From NCBI RefSeq assembly GCF_027409185.1, contig NC_084478.1:78599624-78663623 (forward strand): 64,000 bases of DNA, written 5' to 3'. This document shows positions 39,656 through 52,989 of the stretch, piece after piece. Made by a program: the position numbers and the translations under genes. Each line of letters begins with the position of its first letter. Positions within the stretch are counted from its first letter, which is position 1. The notes beneath the pieces are model-generated. The model made no database searches. It was not told the origin of the DNA and was given only the letters and a program-made list of their open reading frames with translations. Source of the stretch: Cynocephalus volans. Lineage: Eukaryota; Chordata; Mammalia; Dermoptera; Cynocephalidae.

Positions 39656-41829
39656 CTGATTATCACAGTGACTTACAATGGTTGATTCACAGATTCACAT
39701 GGTTGTCTCCCCTTCTCCTTGAAGACAGGAATCCTGTTTTACTCATCTCTCTTATCTGTAGCTCCCAGCACAATGCCAGGCACTTGGAAGATGTTCAGGA
39801 AGTGTTTGCATGAACAAATGAATGAGAAGACCAGATTCAAAGAAGTCTACAAATAACTGCGGGGCTGGCATGAGAAGCAGGAAGGTGACTGTTCTATATA
39901 GCCCTAGAAGGTCTAGTGAAAGCCATGAGTGAAGCCACAGGGAGGCATTATCTCAGCTCAAAAGAAAAAATAACTTCTTTAAATACTAGAGTTGTCTGAA
40001 GATATGGGCTGCCCAAGGAGAGAGTGAACAAGGTTTACAGTCAGAAGCTGGATAGCAGTGATGTTGGAGTGGAAATTCCAACAGTAGATAGGGCAGTGAA
40101 GTGATGACTCTCATGGTCCCTTTCATTCCGGAGCAGTCGTGAACCTGTCTCCTCTGCTCACCTGATTGACATGAATCATCTAAGCCCCTTCAGAGCTGCC
40201 CCTGAATTAGGAACACTGCTTCTCCACCAGGCCTGTGCAAGCACTAAGCACTGGCCTTTGAGCAGATGGCCTAAGAAGAGCTTTGGAAGTCTGAGAGCCC
40301 TCTGGAATTGCACTGGCTCTAGGTTCTCACCCACCTCTCCAGCCATCTCCCCCACCTTTCCTTCAGGCTATGTCACTTTGACTCATGATTGCTCATTCTG
40401 AGAAGCAAGACAGCTGCTGCTTATTTTTTACAACCACTTAAGTAAAGCCCTATCATCCTCCTAGATTTGCCTTGTAATGCCTCTAATCCCAGTCTGACTC
40501 TGCCATTCCCAGTGAACTACTGCTGTCCCCAGAATTACATCCATGATCTCCTTCCTCTGGTTGGGGGACTGACTTTGACCATACCCTGTTCTGATCCAAC
40601 CCTTTGAAAGCCCAGAGTTGGGAATAGGAGCACTTGGCTCTTCTCAGACCCTGCCCAAGGGCGTCCTTCACACAGTTTTAGGTGTGCTTATAGATGCAGT
40701 TACAAAGAGGCATCGAGTTAGTGGTCTGGGCGCCTCTCTTCTAACCCTGGCTTATAGTTGATTTCTTGCATGCCCCTAACTTGGCTAAGCCAATTTCCTT
40801 CTCTTGGCCTTGGTTTTCTCACTGGTAAAATCTGGGGGCGGGATGGTTACTTGTGTACCACGGTGTCTGTGGACTGCGGGTTTCATCCCCAAGCCCAACC
40901 CACATTGCTGCTTTCCCTCCACAAGCTCTACAGCTGCAGCTCCTGGCCAAGGGTTCCAGAGTACATTAAGAAGACAAGCAGCCATGAAGAGAAGGTCTAT
41001 AGGGAGAATTTGGATGGGGAAACAGGCCCTAGGGAAGGAAGCAAGTTAAGACTCCAAGAAGGAAACTGGTTACTTCCTGGTTGGCAAGAACTGAAGCTCT
41101 CCTCCCTGGAGGGTTTTCCAGCCCCCAAACCAAGCGCTCAGAATGGCCTTCTCTTTCTAAACCCTCTCGCCCTGACTCCTGTCTTTGGGGTGTGAGAATG
41201 CACATTCACACAGCACTAGGAGAAGTCAGACACTTCTTTCCAGAGGAGAGTAGAGATGAGAATGCCCTGGCCAAAGCTGAAAGCCAGGGAGGCTGAGGGT
41301 GCGGCTCTCCAGATCCTCCCACTCCTCCCTAAACCAGCAACTGCAGAGCCCAGGAGGGGTGGGGATCCCCCTCATGTTGCCCTTCCCATTTCAGGAGTGG
41401 CTCAGCAGCCCAGCTGGGGGGAGGGGTGGGACAGCCTTCCCAGCTTCCTTTTTTGGGTTAATTGGTGCTCCCTCTCCTTACTCCCTGCTTCTTTCCCCTC
41501 CCAGTTCCCATAGCAACTGGGCTGTAGCAGCCAGAACTTGACTGAGCCCAGCGGTGGCCCGACTGAGGTGGGGAAAGGAGGGCACTGCCAGGTCAAGGCT
41601 TCCCACCCCCCCATCCCCAACCCCCACCACCCCTTGCCTCAGTGGCCCAGGATGGTTGAGGTCGGAGGACAGGGCATGATGGAGAAGCCCTTTCAGCCAG
41701 GGCTGGAATTTTAAGAGCCTGAGACCCCAGAGCAGGCCTGGTTCTCCTCAGCTCTTCTCCCCTTCCCACACCCTTGTGCCTGCCCCCTGAGTTTAGAATT
41801 CACAGTCGCTGGTAGGATTGTCCAGTAGG

Positions 41830-41975
41830 AAGAACCCTAGAGTTGGAGTCAGGAAACCAGATTTCAAGTTCCTCCCTCTGTCACTATTTTATGTGGCTGT
41901 AGACAAGTCATCCCCACACCCCTTTCTGGGCCTCAGTTTTCCCATCTGTAAAATGATGAAGTAGGACTAACCTGA
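41830..41975 (+). repeat. MIR SINE
   Basis: TAGACAAGTCATCC...CTCAGTTTTCCCATCTGTAAAATGATG is a MIR core. Confidence 0.88.
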
Positions 41976-42145
41976 TAGTTCTCAACCCTGGCTGCGTACT
42001 AAAATCGCCTGAGGTATTTTGGAAAATTGCAGATGTGTAGGCCCCAGTTGCAAGGAGTTGGTCTGGGGTGTGATGTAAGCTAGACAGGAGTATTTTTTAA
42101 AAACTCTCTGAGTGATTCTAATATGCAGCCAGAGTTGAGAAACTG
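41976..42145. mobile_element. MER5A-type hAT transposon
   Basis: Terminal inverted repeats TTCTCAACCCTGGCTGCGTA and its mirror ATGCAGCCAGAGTTGAGAA bracket about 165 bp, as in MER5A. Confidence 0.88.
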
Positions 42146-43159
42146 GAGAGACAAAGATCTCCATGGATCTCCCAACTGACTGTTGCCTGGTTCTGAGACA
42201 TTTTTTCCTTTTCCCTGCATGCCCCACCTCCTCCAGCAAGCCCCACAGCTCTCCTAAGCCTGGCCTTTCTGGCTCTTCCCCATCCTTGTAGATGAGTGCC
42301 CAGGCCCCCCTGTGACGGCCCAAACAACCCTGCCCTCTGGCCCAGTGCAAACACTGATGAGACAGGGCAAGGTACCTAGACCCAGCCAGGGAACAGGGCT
42401 ACAGAGTCTAAGGCAGACTTGTTTCCCAGACCGTAGCACTGAGAGCCAAACCTTTTGCCTGAGAAGGACCCCAGGCTACCTCAGAAGCCTGCAGGCCAGC
42501 GGTGGCCTCAGCTGGCCATCTGTGGGGCCAAGGAGAATAGGATTACTTTGAGCCCCGTGTGGTTCTTCTTCCTCCATTTCCCTCATTAGCTCCATGCCTG
42601 TTCCTGCCTCACCACCCACAGGCCTGGTGTCCTCCCCAGGCAATCTGCTCACCCACTTGTTGCCATGGTGACTCTGGCTGGGGGTGTGGGGACTGAGAGG
42701 GGGGTCGTCTAATTAAGCAGAAAGGCCACACTCCCACTGTCAGGCCACCCCTCCCCGCCTCCTCTGCCTCCCTCCCTTCCATCCTCCCTCCAGGAGCAGA
42801 TGAGGGGAGTGCCCAGCCACCATAGCCTGCTACTGGGCTAATTGCGGATGCCTGGGAGGAGGGTAGGAACTCCACTGGGGCCTCCTCACCTAGGAGCAGG
42901 AACATTGAACTAGAAGAGCCCGGAGAGAATCCCACAGTGGCCTTGAGTCCCACTGGTAGATGTGGGGCAGGGTCGGGGGGAGGTGATTCCACACTCAGGA
43001 TGTGGCCTCAGCCCACCTCAGTCAGGGTAAGGCAGACTGTGGATCCAGGCTGCAGAGATTGAGGCAGAGGCTGAGGACAGAGACTCATCTAGGCACTGTG
43101 GGTTCCAAAAGATGGGGGGAGGGGGCAGCGTCTCTGGGGCACTGGAGCCCTTAGGTCTT

Positions 43160-43740
43160 GTGATTTTGTTTTCTTTCCTGCCTTGCTTCTATTTCTTTCT
43201 CCTACCATCCTTCTGTTCTCTTACCCTTCTTTCTTACCCCTGCTTTCTTACACTCCCATCTTCGTCATCCATCCTTATTCCTTCTTATCCACCCCCTGCT
43301 CGCTCTTACGCCTATCTTTCTTACTCCCTCTTTCTTACCCCCTCCTCTTAATAGCCCCCTCTTACCCCCATCTTACCCTCTCTTATGTACTCCACCCTCT
43401 CTTATCCCCCATCCTTCATACCCTTCATCTTCTCTCATCCTCACCCTGCTTGTTTACCCCTTTGCCTCCCCTACCCCCTCCATCTCTTATCCCCCTGCTC
43501 TTTCTCCCCAACCCTGTTTTTTCCTACCTCCGCTATTACCATTTCTCACCCTCCAACCCCATACTATTTCTCACCCTCTCTTTCTTACCTCCTCTCTTTT
43601 ATCCCCTTACCCTACTGCCACTCTTTCTTACCCCTTAACCTCCTTTCTTACTACCCTTTTTTACCCCTCCAGCTCTCTCTTACCCTGCCTCTTACCTTCA
43701 CCTGTTCCTTTCTACCCTCCTTTCACTACTTCCTCATTCC
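43160..43740. repeat. Pyrimidine-rich tract, (CTTACCCC)n-like
   Basis: About 580 bases with almost only C and T, built on drifting CTTACCCC/TCTTTC words. Long open frames here (for example 43183-43638) are composition artefacts. Confidence 0.9.
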
Positions 43741-43744
43741 TTTG

Positions 43745-43910
43745 CATATAGCTTTTATCCCAATAATTTCATATTTAGGAATTATATAAATTTCTAAATA
43801 AAATTTAGCACAAGTGTGCATGAGATGTGTATGCAAATATATTCATTGGAGCATTGTTTATAATGGTGAAAACTTGTAAATAACTTAAATGTCCATGGAC
43901 AGGAGATCAG
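43745..43910 (+). mobile_element. L1 fragment
   Basis: ATTGGAGCATTGTTTATAATGGTGAAAACTTGTAAATAACTTAAATGTCCA is a familiar L1 3'-region block. Confidence 0.75.
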
Positions 43911-43919
43911 TACCCTTTC

Positions 43920-44225
43920 CCTTCCATTCATACAAAACCATTCTCTGTTCTCTTAGCACACCTGCATTTGCTCACCTCCGTGCCTTTGCTCAAGCTGTTG
44001 CCTAGGCCTGAATTGCCCTTTGGCTCACTCTACCCATCCCATCTAAAATCGTACTTTGAGTCCAAGCTCAGCTATTATCCCCTCACTGAAATCTTTCCTA
44101 GCTTCTCTACTTGTTTCCTTCCAATGGTCCGTGGTTTGACCTCTCCTATGGTATAGATCATATGCCATAGATTCAAGTTAGATGTGTCTACCCCATTAAG
44201 GTGGAATTTCCAGGAGAACAGGGAA
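43920..44225 (+). mobile_element. LINE-2 3' portion, plus strand
   Basis: CACCTCCGTGCCTTTGCTC...CCTGAATTGCC and the tail CAGGAGAACAGGG belong to L2; it ends where a minus-strand L2 begins. Confidence 0.8.
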
Positions 44226-44234
44226 ATGTTCTCA

Positions 44235-45065
44235 TTTACTTGCTTTTCATTCACTCAACAGATTTCTTTTATGCATATCATGCTGAGTACACAATGGTTA
44301 ATGAGACAAACCCATGTCTGCTTACGTGCGACTCACATTTTAGTGATAACAGAGAAATGAAACAAGGATTCAGACAAAGTAGTACTTGTGGTGAATAAAC
44401 AAGGAAAAGAGAATAAAGGCAGCATCCTCTAGGAAGAGTGGTCAGGGAGAACCTCTCTGAGGAGATGACATTTAAACTGAGACCTGAAAGATGAGAAGGA
44501 ACCAGCCATTCCAAAAGCCTGTGCCAAGGCCCCAAGGTGGGAGGAAGTAGAGCATGTTCAAGGCAAAGAAGAAAACTTCTGTTTGTGGAGCACAATGAGC
44601 TTGAAGGGAGAGGTAGAAAATGAGACTGGAGAGAGAAACAGGAGCGAAGTTACACAGGGGCTTGAAGTCTATGGTCAGAAACCGGGTGTTAATCTAAATG
44701 CATTGAAGGGTTTGAAGCAAGGGTATTACATGATCCGATTGCATTTTGAGAATGCTCTTACTCCTGGGTGGACTGTGGATTGGAAAGACCAAGAGTGGAG
44801 GTGGGGAGGCCAGATCAGGGACTCTCATCCAGGTGAGATATGACGGAGGCCTGCACAAAGGTATGTACGCAGAGCTAGAATTGACATGCCTTGATGATGG
44901 ACTGGATGTGGGGATTCAGGGAAAGAGAAGAATGAAGGCTGCACCTAGGTTTTGTAGCACTTACTGAAATGGTCAAGACTTAAGGGTGAGGACAGATTTG
45001 GGATTAACAAAAAAATCAAGAACTACATTATGAAATTTAGAGCATGTTAAATTTGAGATGCCTGT
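44235..45065 (-). mobile_element. LINE-2 portion, minus strand
   Basis: Starts TTCATTCACTCAACAGATTTC and continues through ACCTCTCTGAGGAGATGACA, GCCTGTGCCAAGGCCCC and AGCATGTTAAATTTGAGATGCC, antisense L2 order. Confidence 0.85.
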
Positions 45066-45347
45066 GAGTTCCAAGCAATGCTTTTTTCCTCAGGGGGTTG
45101 ATTTGCACCACAACCCCCCTCCCCCATCACCATCTATCACTGCACCCCTGCTTTGGAAAAAGCCTATGTGGGACTGCACTGCCAAAGTCCCTGTTCACAT
45201 CAGATTTATTTGTAGTTTAGTGAAAATGTTTAAAGTAAGCATAAGAAACTGACAGAGTGCTTCTAAGACCATGTTGCTTAGGGTGTGGTTGAAGGGCCTC
45301 CTGCAGCAGAATGACCTGGACCCTTTGTTCAGAAATAAAGATTCATG

Positions 45348-45517
45348 GGCCGGCCCGTGGCTCACTCGGGAGAGTGTGGTGCTGAGAACACCAAGGCCCC
45401 GGGTTCGGATCCCATATACAGATGGCCGGTTCGCTCACTGGCTGAGCGTGGTGCTCACAACACCAAGTCAAGGGTTAAGATCCCCTTACCGGTCATCTTT
45501 TAAAAAAAAAAAAAAAA
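45348..45517 (+). mobile_element. tRNA-Ile-derived dimeric SINE, young
   Basis: Starts GGCCGGCCCGTGGCTCACTC and ends TTACCGGTCATCTTTT plus A-tail. Both halves look like tRNA-Ile (GGCCGGTTCGCTCAC... GTGGTGCT). A perfect 17-bp duplication AGAAATAAAGATTCATG flanks it (45331-45347 and 45518-45534). Confidence 0.95.
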
Positions 45518-45534
45518 AGAAATAAAGATTCATG

Positions 45535-45690
45535 ACTCATTTGGGAGACTGTGGTGCTAATAACACCAGGGCCAAGGGTTCCAATCCCTATGTAGGGATG
45601 GCCGATTAGCTCACTTGGGAGAATGTGGTGCTGACAACACCAAGTCAAGGGTTAAGATCCACTTACTGGTCATCTTTAAAAAAGAAAAAG
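45535..45690 (+). mobile_element. Older tRNA-Ile-derived SINE
   Basis: Same dimer as the preceding copy but more diverged, without its first bases; starts directly after the younger SINE's right target duplication. Confidence 0.88.
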
Positions 45691-45744
45691 GAAATGAAAA
45701 TTAATGAGCCCACCTCAGTCCTCTTGAAGCTGAATTGGAGAGAG

Positions 45745-46245
45745 GCATCTGCATATTTAATAAATGCCCCAGAGGATTCTGAGGCACACTGAAGTCTGAG
45801 AACCATTGCTATGAGGAGCAACTATGAATCCAGAAGGTGCCCCTGAAGATTTCAGGACTGGATGTGGGCAGGGCTCTAACCCCATGCTTGAGAGTCACCT
45901 GGGCATCATGTTAAAATGCAGATGCTGACTTGGCAGATTGGGGGTGGGACCAGAGATTCTGCATTTCTCACAAACTCCCAGGTGATGGTGATGCTGCTGG
46001 TCCAGGCCCACACTTTGAATACATGAAGCTAGATCAGTGGTTCTCAGTGGCAGACAATTTTGTTGAAAATGGTTGAAGATGTTTTTTGGTTGTCACAATG
46101 GGGGATGGAGGAGAATACTACTGGCATCTAGTAGGTAAAGGCCAGGGATGCTGCTCAATATCCTACAGTGCACAGGACAGCCCCCACAACAAAGAATTAT
46201 CTGGCCCAAAATGTCAGTAGTGTCCCTGTTGAGAAACCCTGGGCT
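45745..46245. mobile_element. MER5-type fragments and a MER20-type hAT element
   Basis: 45745-45815 and 45860-46020 carry MER5-type ends (CAGAGATTCTGCATTTC, GAGAGTCACCTGGGCATCA). 46035-46245 is MER20-like: CAGTGGTTCTCAGTGGC, TTTTTGGTTGTCACAATGGGG, GGCCAGGGATGCTGC, CTACAGTGCACAGGACAGCC, and mirrored end GTTGAGAAACCCTG. Confidence 0.85.
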
Positions 46246-46504
46246 TGATGACGACCAAAGAATATGGAGCAGGGAAACTTTCTTAGCTAGGACCCAGTAG
46301 GGGTGGGCTAGATAAGGGACAGGAAGTGTACCTGTGAAGTGGAACTGACAAGCAAAGATTCCAGATGAAATGTAGCAGTGTCCATGCTGTCTGCTGTACA
46401 CCAGGGCTGAAGCCAATAGGACAGAGCATTGATTAAGCTGATAGAGCTCAAAGGCACATGTGGTGCCTGGTAAGGCAGATTCCTGTTTTCATTAAAAAAT
46501 AACC

Positions 46505-46625
46505 CCTCAAGTTTATATTGCACTTTAGAGTTTACAAACATTTTCATATGTGCCATATTATTTGATCCACACAACACCCTAATGAGATAGAGCAAGGATT
46601 ATCCTCTTCATCTCTTTCTTGAATT
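46505..46625 (-). repeat. MIR-like fragment
   Basis: TTTACAAACATTTTCATATGTGCC...CACAACACCC is typical of the 5' side of an antisense MIR; weaker than others. Confidence 0.55.
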
Positions 46626-47047
46626 TAGAAACTTAACATGATCAGCCAAAGAAATGTTTGCTGAATTGAATAGAGCTGAAATTTGCCTCATTATACATAA
46701 GTAACCTCAGACAAGTCAGGACACCTCTTTGGACCAAGCGTGAGATGATAGGGTTGGATGGGATGATTGGTAAGGCTCCTTGCAGCTCTGACATATGAGT
46801 AATTTTGTGGTTTTTGCCAATGAACAAATTCTAAGTCTTGGGTGACTGCAGATTGGAGGACTCAGGAGTCCTAGCTATGATATTGGAGATCTTAGGTTAG
46901 GAGGTAGTGACCTACCTTGACCCAAACACTTCTTCCTTTTCGCCCCCTGGATCCTGGGGTTAGATTGGTGAGGCTCTCTTGAGAGACCACAAGTATGCCC
47001 CCCCATCCCTCTCTTCTGAGGTGGGAAAGGGCTGGCACATGGGCTGA

Positions 47048-48038
<991 letters not shown>

Positions 48039-49529
48039 CAGCAGGAAGGGAGGACAGACCTCTACCATACACTGACATCAGCTCCAGCCCCCACAGGTGG
48101 AGGGGAGGGGACTCCTCCCACGGGAGGTGTAGGACCAGGTGGGGGCGGGGGGAAATGGGGGACCACATATGCCCCCCAACCTACCCCCACCCCAAAAGCA
48201 GCTCCAACAGAACGGCCAGAGGGCCCCAGGGAGCTACAGAACTCATCCAGGAGAAAAAGGCAGGAGCAGCAGGTACCCCCTCCCAAGCCCCCATCTATGG
48301 GGCTTAGCAAAAAAAGGGAGGGGAGTGTGGGCTGGAAATGCCCACCCCTGCTGACAGCCCTGATGACCCCAGGGAAGGAGGCTGCTCACCCAGCCTTGGC
48401 CCTGCAGGGAATGTTGGGGGGCACAGAGGGGAGAAGCTCTTTCCCCCCCTCCACATTACTTTTGTTGCCAAGATCCTTAATTCCCTCCTGCCCATATCCT
48501 TACAGGCGACGGCAGACGTGTAATGGCCCTCCTGCCACTTCAGTGCACCTTGCCCCACTTGGGCCATCACAGGTGAAGCACCAGGCTGGAAGATGAGGTG
48601 CACACAGTTGCAGCTAGGTTGGGGCCCCAGTTAAGCTGTGCCCCTCCACCCTAGGCAATGAGGGGTAGGAATGGGCTACAGAATGAGTGGTGAAAGACAG
48701 TGATGATAGGGAAGGGGGAGAGGAGAGGAGAGATGTGGGTGGAGGGCTTGGAGAGATGGACAAATGGGCTTCTGCCACCTGGCTTTGGGTAGGTGGGTGG
48801 CCAGTGCTGAGGCATGCTCCAGAACTGCTCCACATATCAGAGAGAGTTGTATAAGGAGCCCTCTGGGGGAAAAGCACAGGAACTGAGTTGTTGGGCCTCA
48901 AAACAGAAGGCTTTTAGAGGGCACGTGGTTAGACTGCCGCTGTCTGAAGGGCCATATCTTACAGAAGGTGCACATTCTCCCAAGGGCCGCTCTTGCCCTG
49001 GAGATCTTGGCCTTGAGGCCAAAGACATTTTCATCTCCAGTCTCCATGGGGAGGAGGGACTTAAGCCCAAGTGGGTCAGGCTTGGCCTGGGTCCTCATAC
49101 TCCCCCATCTTATCCTAGCCCAGGCCTCCATGAAGGAGAAGCTGGTGGCATTGCCTCAGAGCTCTCCAGAGAAGAGCCTCCCCCATCCCTACCCTGTCCC
49201 CAGCCTACCAAAGAGTATTCATTCCTTCCCATCCCTGACCCCATGGGTTGTTACCATCTCAATTATGGAACAACCAGATTCCTCCTCACCATGTAGCAGG
49301 CTCCCTGCTCCAGCCACCCCTGCCCCTTGCTGGAGAAAGTCCAGAGGCTGGCAAGAGGACCCTTTGACTAAAGATAATGTGCTGTCCTTCCTTAGCTGAG
49401 GGACTTGAACTGTTTAGTTAGGCTACAGGACTGGAGGAGAGAAGAGGCATCAAGAGCCCCTTGGAGGCATTAGCCTTGTGCCGGTCTGCTGGGAGGGAGA
49501 GGCCACATTGCCTGAGACATCTAAAAGCC

Positions 49530-49535
49530 AATAAA
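49530..49535 (+). terminator. Possible proximal poly-A signal
   Basis: AATAAA in GCCAATAAAAGTC; about 1.5 kb after the stop codon. Confidence 0.5.
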
Positions 49536-49639
49536 AGTCAACAAGAAAGGGAACCAGAACTGTGTTCCTGGGACAGGCCAGGCAGCCTTCAGTATCTGAA
49601 GGGCCTGTGCCCTTCTAGGATATGATGCTAGTTGGGACC

Positions 49640-49656
49640 GGGGGGGGGGGGGGGGG
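49640..49656. repeat. G17 homopolymer
   Basis: Seventeen uninterrupted G within the 3' UTR. Confidence 0.9.
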
Positions 49657-50559
49657 CGGCTGGAACTACATTAGAGTGAAACCAAGAAGGGAATGGGGAG
49701 GGGAGAGCTGGACTTAGGGATGAATGGGAGGCCTCCCTAGTAGAGAGGGAATCAGTCAAGGGCCTCAGCTGGGTTCCAAATCAACTTCATGACATTGGAG
49801 AGTCCTTCCCTGCCAGTTTTCTTATTTCTCACAGCCTGTGCGCCCACTCCAGTGCCCTGCCCACACACTTTCCTGTTTGGCCCTTGACACTTTGGGCCTG
49901 GCCACATACCCCATCCCACGAGTGCTCTTTTCAGCTGGAGAGGGAAAGAGGTGCTGGTTCCTTTCCAGACATGCTTATGTATAAGTGAAGAGGCAGGTAA
50001 GGTACTGCCTTCTAACTCCTGCATCCTCAGGAGGGGAAAAGGGAATGGGAAGTAAAGAGGGAACACATGGCCCCAGGGAATGGGTCCTTGGAGACTCCCA
50101 TCCTCTCTTCCCCCTCACCAAGTGCCCAGGAGACCCCTGGCTCAGACCAGCCCAAGGCCTTGCCCAGTGGCAGGGGAGTGGGACACCACACTCCACCTCA
50201 ATGTCATTTGACTGCCCCCGTCCACCCCACCACCCTGATCTTCCACCACCTCTCCGGCTGCCCCTGCCCTCCATCACAGGCAGCACAGCCGGGCAGCTCT
50301 TATGCCATTTTCTACACTGTGCTTCATGAGTAGAACTTTCTTGCACTAGTCCCTATGACTGAGTCTCCAAGCTGGTTTCCTAGTAATCCCCCGTCCCTTC
50401 CTCCCTTACCCAGCTATGATTCAGTTGTCTCCACCGCCACCCCCTGCCCCTCTTGCCCCTGCCTCTGTGTTTCGGTGAGAGTCTTTGTATGTGTACTGCT
50501 TTCTGTTTTGTTGCATTGTGGAGCAGAGGCCTCTCCGCTCTTGTTTAACCCCATAAAGA

Positions 50560-50565
50560 AATAAA
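50560..50565 (+). terminator. NALF2: NALF2 distal poly-A signal
   Basis: AATAAA followed by TGGTAAGACTTGGTGATGTC, a GT-rich downstream element, with TTTGTTGCATTGTGG upstream. Confidence 0.8.
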
Positions 50566-50589
50566 TGGTAAGACTTGGTGATGTCCCTC

Positions 50590-51310
50590 CCTTCATGGCT
50601 TTGTTCTGCGGAATCAAGCTTGCTGTTTGAGGAAATAGTGTGGATTGCAAAAGGGATGGGACCAAAGGATGCTGACCCTGTGCCCAGCCCCCTGTCGGTT
50701 CAAATGTCAGGAGAAAAAAGGATAAACTCTGTGGTAGACCATTCTAGACAACCAGCTATCTGCAAGGATCAGGGAGATAACTGTAAGGAGCGAAGTGGGC
50801 CAGGCTGGAAAAGGTACAGACTCAAACGTGAGTGGGGAGAACTGCAGGGCGTGTGCAAAGGGGGCAGCTGGAGCCCAGGTCTTGTGGGAATGTGGGCCCA
50901 GTGTTCTCAGACCTTATTCTTCAAGGGAACTCAGGACTCAGAATTCTGACGTGAATCTCCCTAATTCCTAAAAGTTGGCTCAAGTCTAGAAATAAACCAA
51001 CCAACCTACCTCCTGTGGGATAAACATGTCTGCAGGCCCCGCATGGCCTGGGGATTACCAGTTCACCTGCGTTGCAGCCTTCAGTTCTAGACTACCAGCC
51101 CTGTCTCCTACACCACTTCACCAGGCCCATTTTCCCACCACAGGACTGAAGGGCACTCAGGAAGAACTGCTGGAGGGGCTACAGAAAGAGTCCTTGACCA
51201 CTACAACCTCTTTCACATAAACAGGGGAAAGGAGAGCATGGTTAGGAAGTTCAGCAGCCTGACTAAGGTGCCAAATTACTTTCCCAGGAAAACACGAGTA
51301 CCCCAGCTCT
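50590..51310. other. Intergenic; nothing recognised
   Basis: Directly downstream of the NALF2 poly-A site; no repeat or coding block named. Confidence 0.5.
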
Positions 51311-51314
51311 CCCC

Positions 51315-51545
51315 AAAGCAGCATAACATGAAGGTTAAGGCATGGTGTCTAGAGTCAGACTGTATAAGCTCAGTCTAGCCACCACCACCTCCTATTTGTA
51401 TGACTCTGGACAAGGTCCTTTACTTCTTTGAGTCCTGGTTTCCTCATCTATCAAAAGGGTTATTGTGAGAATTAGATGAAGTACATAAAGCACTTGGCAC
51501 AACAGCTAGCACAAAGGAGCCACTCAAATGCTGATAATTATTATC
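51315..51545 (+). repeat. MIR SINE
   Basis: GTATGACTCTGGACAAGGTCC, TTTCCTCATCTATCAAAAGGG, ATTGTGAGAATTAGATGAAG. Confidence 0.92.
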
Positions 51546-51589
51546 ATTAATCACTCAGTCTTCTCTTTCCTTCACCCCCACCTAATATG

Positions 51590-52295
51590 GTCACCAAGTT
51601 TTGTCATTCTCCCTCTGTAATATGTGTCCAATCCTACCCCTCCTTTTCACCCCAACTCCCATTAAGCCACTTCAGGCCCTCAGTGGCTCTTGCCTGGACT
51701 ACTGCAGTAGCCTACCAACTAATCTCTTTTCCAATTACTCTGGCTCCCATCCATCCTCAGCCTAGCACAGTGCCAGGCATTTAAGGGGCACTTGATAGAT
51801 ATTTTGTGAAAGAAGTGCTGTCATGTTTGAGTTTCCTAAAGGACACAGCTTCTTCCTAAAGCTATTACACCCCTCAAAAACAAACAAAAACATCAAAAAC
51901 ATCGGCTCCATATTGCCTGTACAATCAAGTGTAAACTTCTGTGCGTGACATTCAAGGCACTTTGTTTTCTGATCCTATCCTATCAGTCTGACCTTCCACC
52001 ATAGGTGCTCATGCACTCACAGCCCAGCCCCATTTCCCTACTGGTTGTTCACTGAATGAGCTCTGCACCTTCTCATCTCTTGCCCTTTGCTCACATTGTT
52101 TCTTCTGCCCAGGATGCCTTCTATGTCTCTGCCTATCATTGTCTTACCTAGTTTTCAAAGCCCAGCTCGGATGCTACCTCTGCTATGAAGACTTCCACAT
52201 TCCCCTCTCTAGAAACAATCTCTTCCTTCTCTGTATTTTGATAACACTTTGTATCTTAATTGTGGTACTTATTACATCCTGCCTGTGTTCAACCT
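51590..52295 (+). mobile_element. LINE-2 3' fragments, plus strand
   Basis: 51590-51800 (GCCTGGACTACTGCAGTAGCC... CAGTGCCAGGCA) and 51900-52295 (CCCTTTGCTCACATTGTTTC, GATGCTACCTCTGC) are two L2 pieces with a short A-rich gap. Confidence 0.82.
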
Positions 52296-52296
52296 A

Positions 52297-52430
52297 GTCA
52301 TTCATTCACTCATTCATTCAAAATAGATTTATTAAGCAATTACTATACGTCAAACACTGTGCTGAGTGCTGGCAATAAAGCAGGAAACAGACATTATAGA
52401 CCCACAAGATAACATGACCTTATGCATTAT
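52297..52430 (-). mobile_element. LINE-2 3' end, minus strand
   Basis: TCATTCATTCACTCATTC, then AAGCAATTACTATACG...CACTGTGCTGAGTGCTGG is the antisense L2 end, abutting the plus-strand copy. Confidence 0.82.
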
Positions 52431-52819
52431 ACAAACATAATATGCTCACTATAACATTAGAGTTTTTGTCTCACTGCATGTCCATGAGGAGGGAGCCAGG
52501 CTCTCTTGGTCTTGGGCATAGGAAAGAGAAGTGAGGGACTGGAGGTCCTGCTTTAACCTACACACAAAAGTAGAGGGGGCTACATACCCACAGTGCTGAG
52601 TCAAGGGCACAATGACTGTGCCAAGGAAGTATCTTTACCAGCCACATGTCACCCTTTGACTCCTGGACTAAGCTAGATCACCCTGCAGCTGCCTCTCAGA
52701 GCTCTCTCTCCCCCACTCTATCTATCCATGCCCAGGCCCTGGCACTCTCCCTTCAGATCAGTCCAGCTGCAGACAGCCTCAGTCTCTTCTAGCCTCAGCA
52801 TTAGTGAGGAGGGAGGACA

Positions 52820-52985
52820 CAGCCCTGACAATGCATCAGCATCACCTGGAGAGTTCTAGCTCTGGCCCCACCAGCAGAGTCTGATTTAATCAGTTTGGGG
52901 TGGGGGGTCCCAGCTTCAGTATTGTTTAACAAACTCCACATGTGATTATAATGTGCAGCCAGGCTTGACAATCACTGGGTGAAGA
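52820..52985. mobile_element. MER5A-type hAT transposon
   Basis: GCATCAGCATCACCTGGAGAG and mirrored ATGTGCAGCCAGGCTTGACAATCACTG ends. Confidence 0.88.
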
Positions 52986-52989
52986 GAAG

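Larger units (their letters stand above)
38000..39820 (+). mobile_element. LINE-2 portion with two insertions
   Basis: L2 ORF2-end and tail blocks are seen at 38000-38260, 38600-39335 (CTAACTGGTCTCCCTGCC) and 39690-39820 (CACAATGCCAGGCACTTGG... AATGAATGAG). They are interrupted by an LTR-like repeat (38265-38595) and a Tigger-like element (39340-39655). Confidence 0.75.
48039..50585 (+). other. NALF2: NALF2 3' UTR (about 2.5 kb)
   Basis: GC-rich, free of recognisable repeats, as expected for a transcribed 3' UTR, and ending at a strong poly-A signal at 50560. It includes a G17 run (49640-49656). An earlier AATAAA at 49530 could give a shorter form. Several frames of 60-160 codons inside it have no support. 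Confidence 0.8.

Noticed and set aside
43183-43789. 151- and 134-codon frames in the pyrimidine tract
   Set aside because: Stop codons are rare in C/T-only DNA; no protein signal.
45348-45517. Functional tRNA-Ile genes
   Set aside because: The tRNA-like halves are parts of dimeric SINEs with A-tails and target duplications, and have mutated arms.
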